From an uncultured Bizionia sp. (GTDB taxonomy: Bacteria > Bacteroidota > Bacteroidia > Flavobacteriales > Flavobacteriaceae): 64,000 nt of DNA. Shown in pieces: positions 63,557 to 64,000 of the stretch. Under the pieces are notes generated by a model. It was not told the DNA's origin, did no database searches, and was given only the letters and a program-made list of their open reading frames with translations. Location: the NCBI GenBank assembly GCA_947496215.1, contig CANMCF010000004.1:1-64000 (forward strand), given 5' to 3'. Numbering within the stretch: position 1 is the stretch's first letter; every line of letters starts with the position of its first letter. The position numbers and the translations under genes are program-made.

Positions 63557-64000
63557 ATGAAAAAAGTAAAACCTTATCAAAACATCGAAGAAGCCCTTGA
63601 TACCTTGGACAATGGAGGGCGTTTTTACAACATTTTCACAAAGGCAGGGGATGGTATCATCTCCCAAGCCGAATTGGGAAAGGTGGGAGGCGTGTTCAAC
63701 AACAAGCAAGCGGCCATATTGTTTTTGGAATTGGCCACTTCCGAGTTGGATGAGGCCGCCAAGGGAAAATTGCTTTCCAAGATGGAAGCCGATTTGCAAT
63801 CGAGTCATGAAAAGTTCTTGCCCCAACGGCTATTGCCCTCGGAGGTGAAGACGAAAGGCATCTTGTCGTCCAGTGCCATAGTGACGGGCGTACCGAGGTT
63901 GACGACATCCAAAACGAGTTTCAACGGATTCATAATGGTACCCATCTCCACCGGCAATATCACGACGTTTACGATGATACCTTTGATCGACAGGTATGAC
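63557..64000 (+). CDS. Unrecognised protein, 3' end beyond the window
   Basis: 148 codons without a stop (ATG at 63557). The start MKKVKPYQNIEEALDTLDNG is followed by a helical part (AGDGIISQAELGKVGGVFNN) and then a hydrophobic, beta-like stretch (GFIMVPISTGNITTFTMIPL). No signal peptide or known motif. It is GC-richer in codon choice than its neighbours (e.g. GGCATCTTGTCGTCCAGTGC), which may mean a different history. No function can be assigned. Confidence 0.6.
   Translation, partial: MKKVKPYQNIEEALDTLDNGGRFYNIFTKAGDGIISQAELGKVGGVFNNKQAAILFLELATSELDEAAKGKLLSKMEADLQSSHEKFLPQRLLPSEVKTKGILSSSAIVTGVPRLTTSKTSFNGFIMVPISTGNITTFTMIPLIDRYD

Noticed and set aside
1-64000. CRISPR arrays, tRNA or rRNA genes, insertion sequences
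   Set aside because: No regular repeat-spacer array, no cloverleaf-like or rRNA-like sequence and no transposase-like ORF was noticed on reading both strands.

Overview
The window is chromosomal DNA from a member of the Bacteroidota, most likely a marine-type Flavobacteriaceae. The DNA is AT-rich. Promoter boxes fit the Bacteroidetes sigma consensus (TTTG - about 20 bp - TAnnTTTG), and classical Shine-Dalgarno sites are nearly absent. Type IX secretion (T9SS) parts and cargo occur repeatedly. No rRNA, tRNA, CRISPR array, intact insertion sequence or prophage was seen, and most genes look like core or near-core flavobacterial genes.

Layout. 1-1.8 kb: the 3' part of a PorE-like TPR/propeller/OmpA protein. 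2-13.5 kb, minus strand: a SUF iron-sulfur locus (sufA, sufB, sufC, sufD, sufS, then sufE, sufT, DUF2480). It is interleaved with genes that are not SUF components: an AHL-lactonase-like metallo-hydrolase lipoprotein, two small lipoproteins, a beta-barrel protein and an M43 metalloprotease. 13.6-21.2 kb, minus strand: a tight six-gene operon. It encodes three tandem choice-of-anchor-B (LVIVD) propellers (two T9SS cargo, one lipoprotein), a seven-repeat propeller lipoprotein, an MbnP-type protein and an MbnH/MauG-type di-heme peroxidase. This is my best candidate for an under-described system: a surface and periplasmic metal/oxidation module. 21.4-25.7 kb: thiL, a small zinc-knuckle protein, an alpha/beta hydrolase, brnQ and an AraC regulator. 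26-27.6 kb: a short operon of a 31-residue Cys-rich peptide, an AhpD-like protein, a SnoaL-like protein and a cupredoxin-like protein. 27.6-31.8 kb: an ACT-domain protein divergent from aspartate kinase, an aminopeptidase P and a Crp/Fnr regulator.

31.9-39.5 kb: a large Asp-box (sortilin/BNR) secreted protein, a lipoprotein, a membrane GAF-AraC sensor regulator, and a serine hydrolase with five N-terminal tandem repeats resembling polyglycine hydrolases. 39.7-43.3 kb: sdhCAB with a textbook promoter. 43.3-45.8 kb: a beta-barrel protein divergent from NADP-type glutamate dehydrogenase. 45.8-51.3 kb: porZ-recO-TonB-dependent receptor, translationally overlapping. 51.3-57.4 kb: two large T9SS-secreted paralogues sharing their C-terminal halves. 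57.7-63.2 kb: recX, a JmjC/cupin-like protein with a TTG start, bioB, a membrane protein, a secreted alpha/beta hydrolase, a decayed SPFH/flotillin fragment and a ketoacyl synthase. The window ends inside an unrecognised gene preceded by a 45-codon ORF and an unusually strong ribosome-binding site.

How the genes connect. The T9SS theme (PorE-like, PorZ, at least four sorting-domain cargo proteins) links the outer-surface genes. The SUF genes supply Fe-S clusters for SdhB and BioB encoded in the same window. The MbnP/MbnH-propeller operon and the cupredoxin-like gene suggest periplasmic or surface copper chemistry. Names rest on motif and domain recognition by eye, with no database search. Coordinates of starts were checked against the start codons and, where possible, against promoter boxes.
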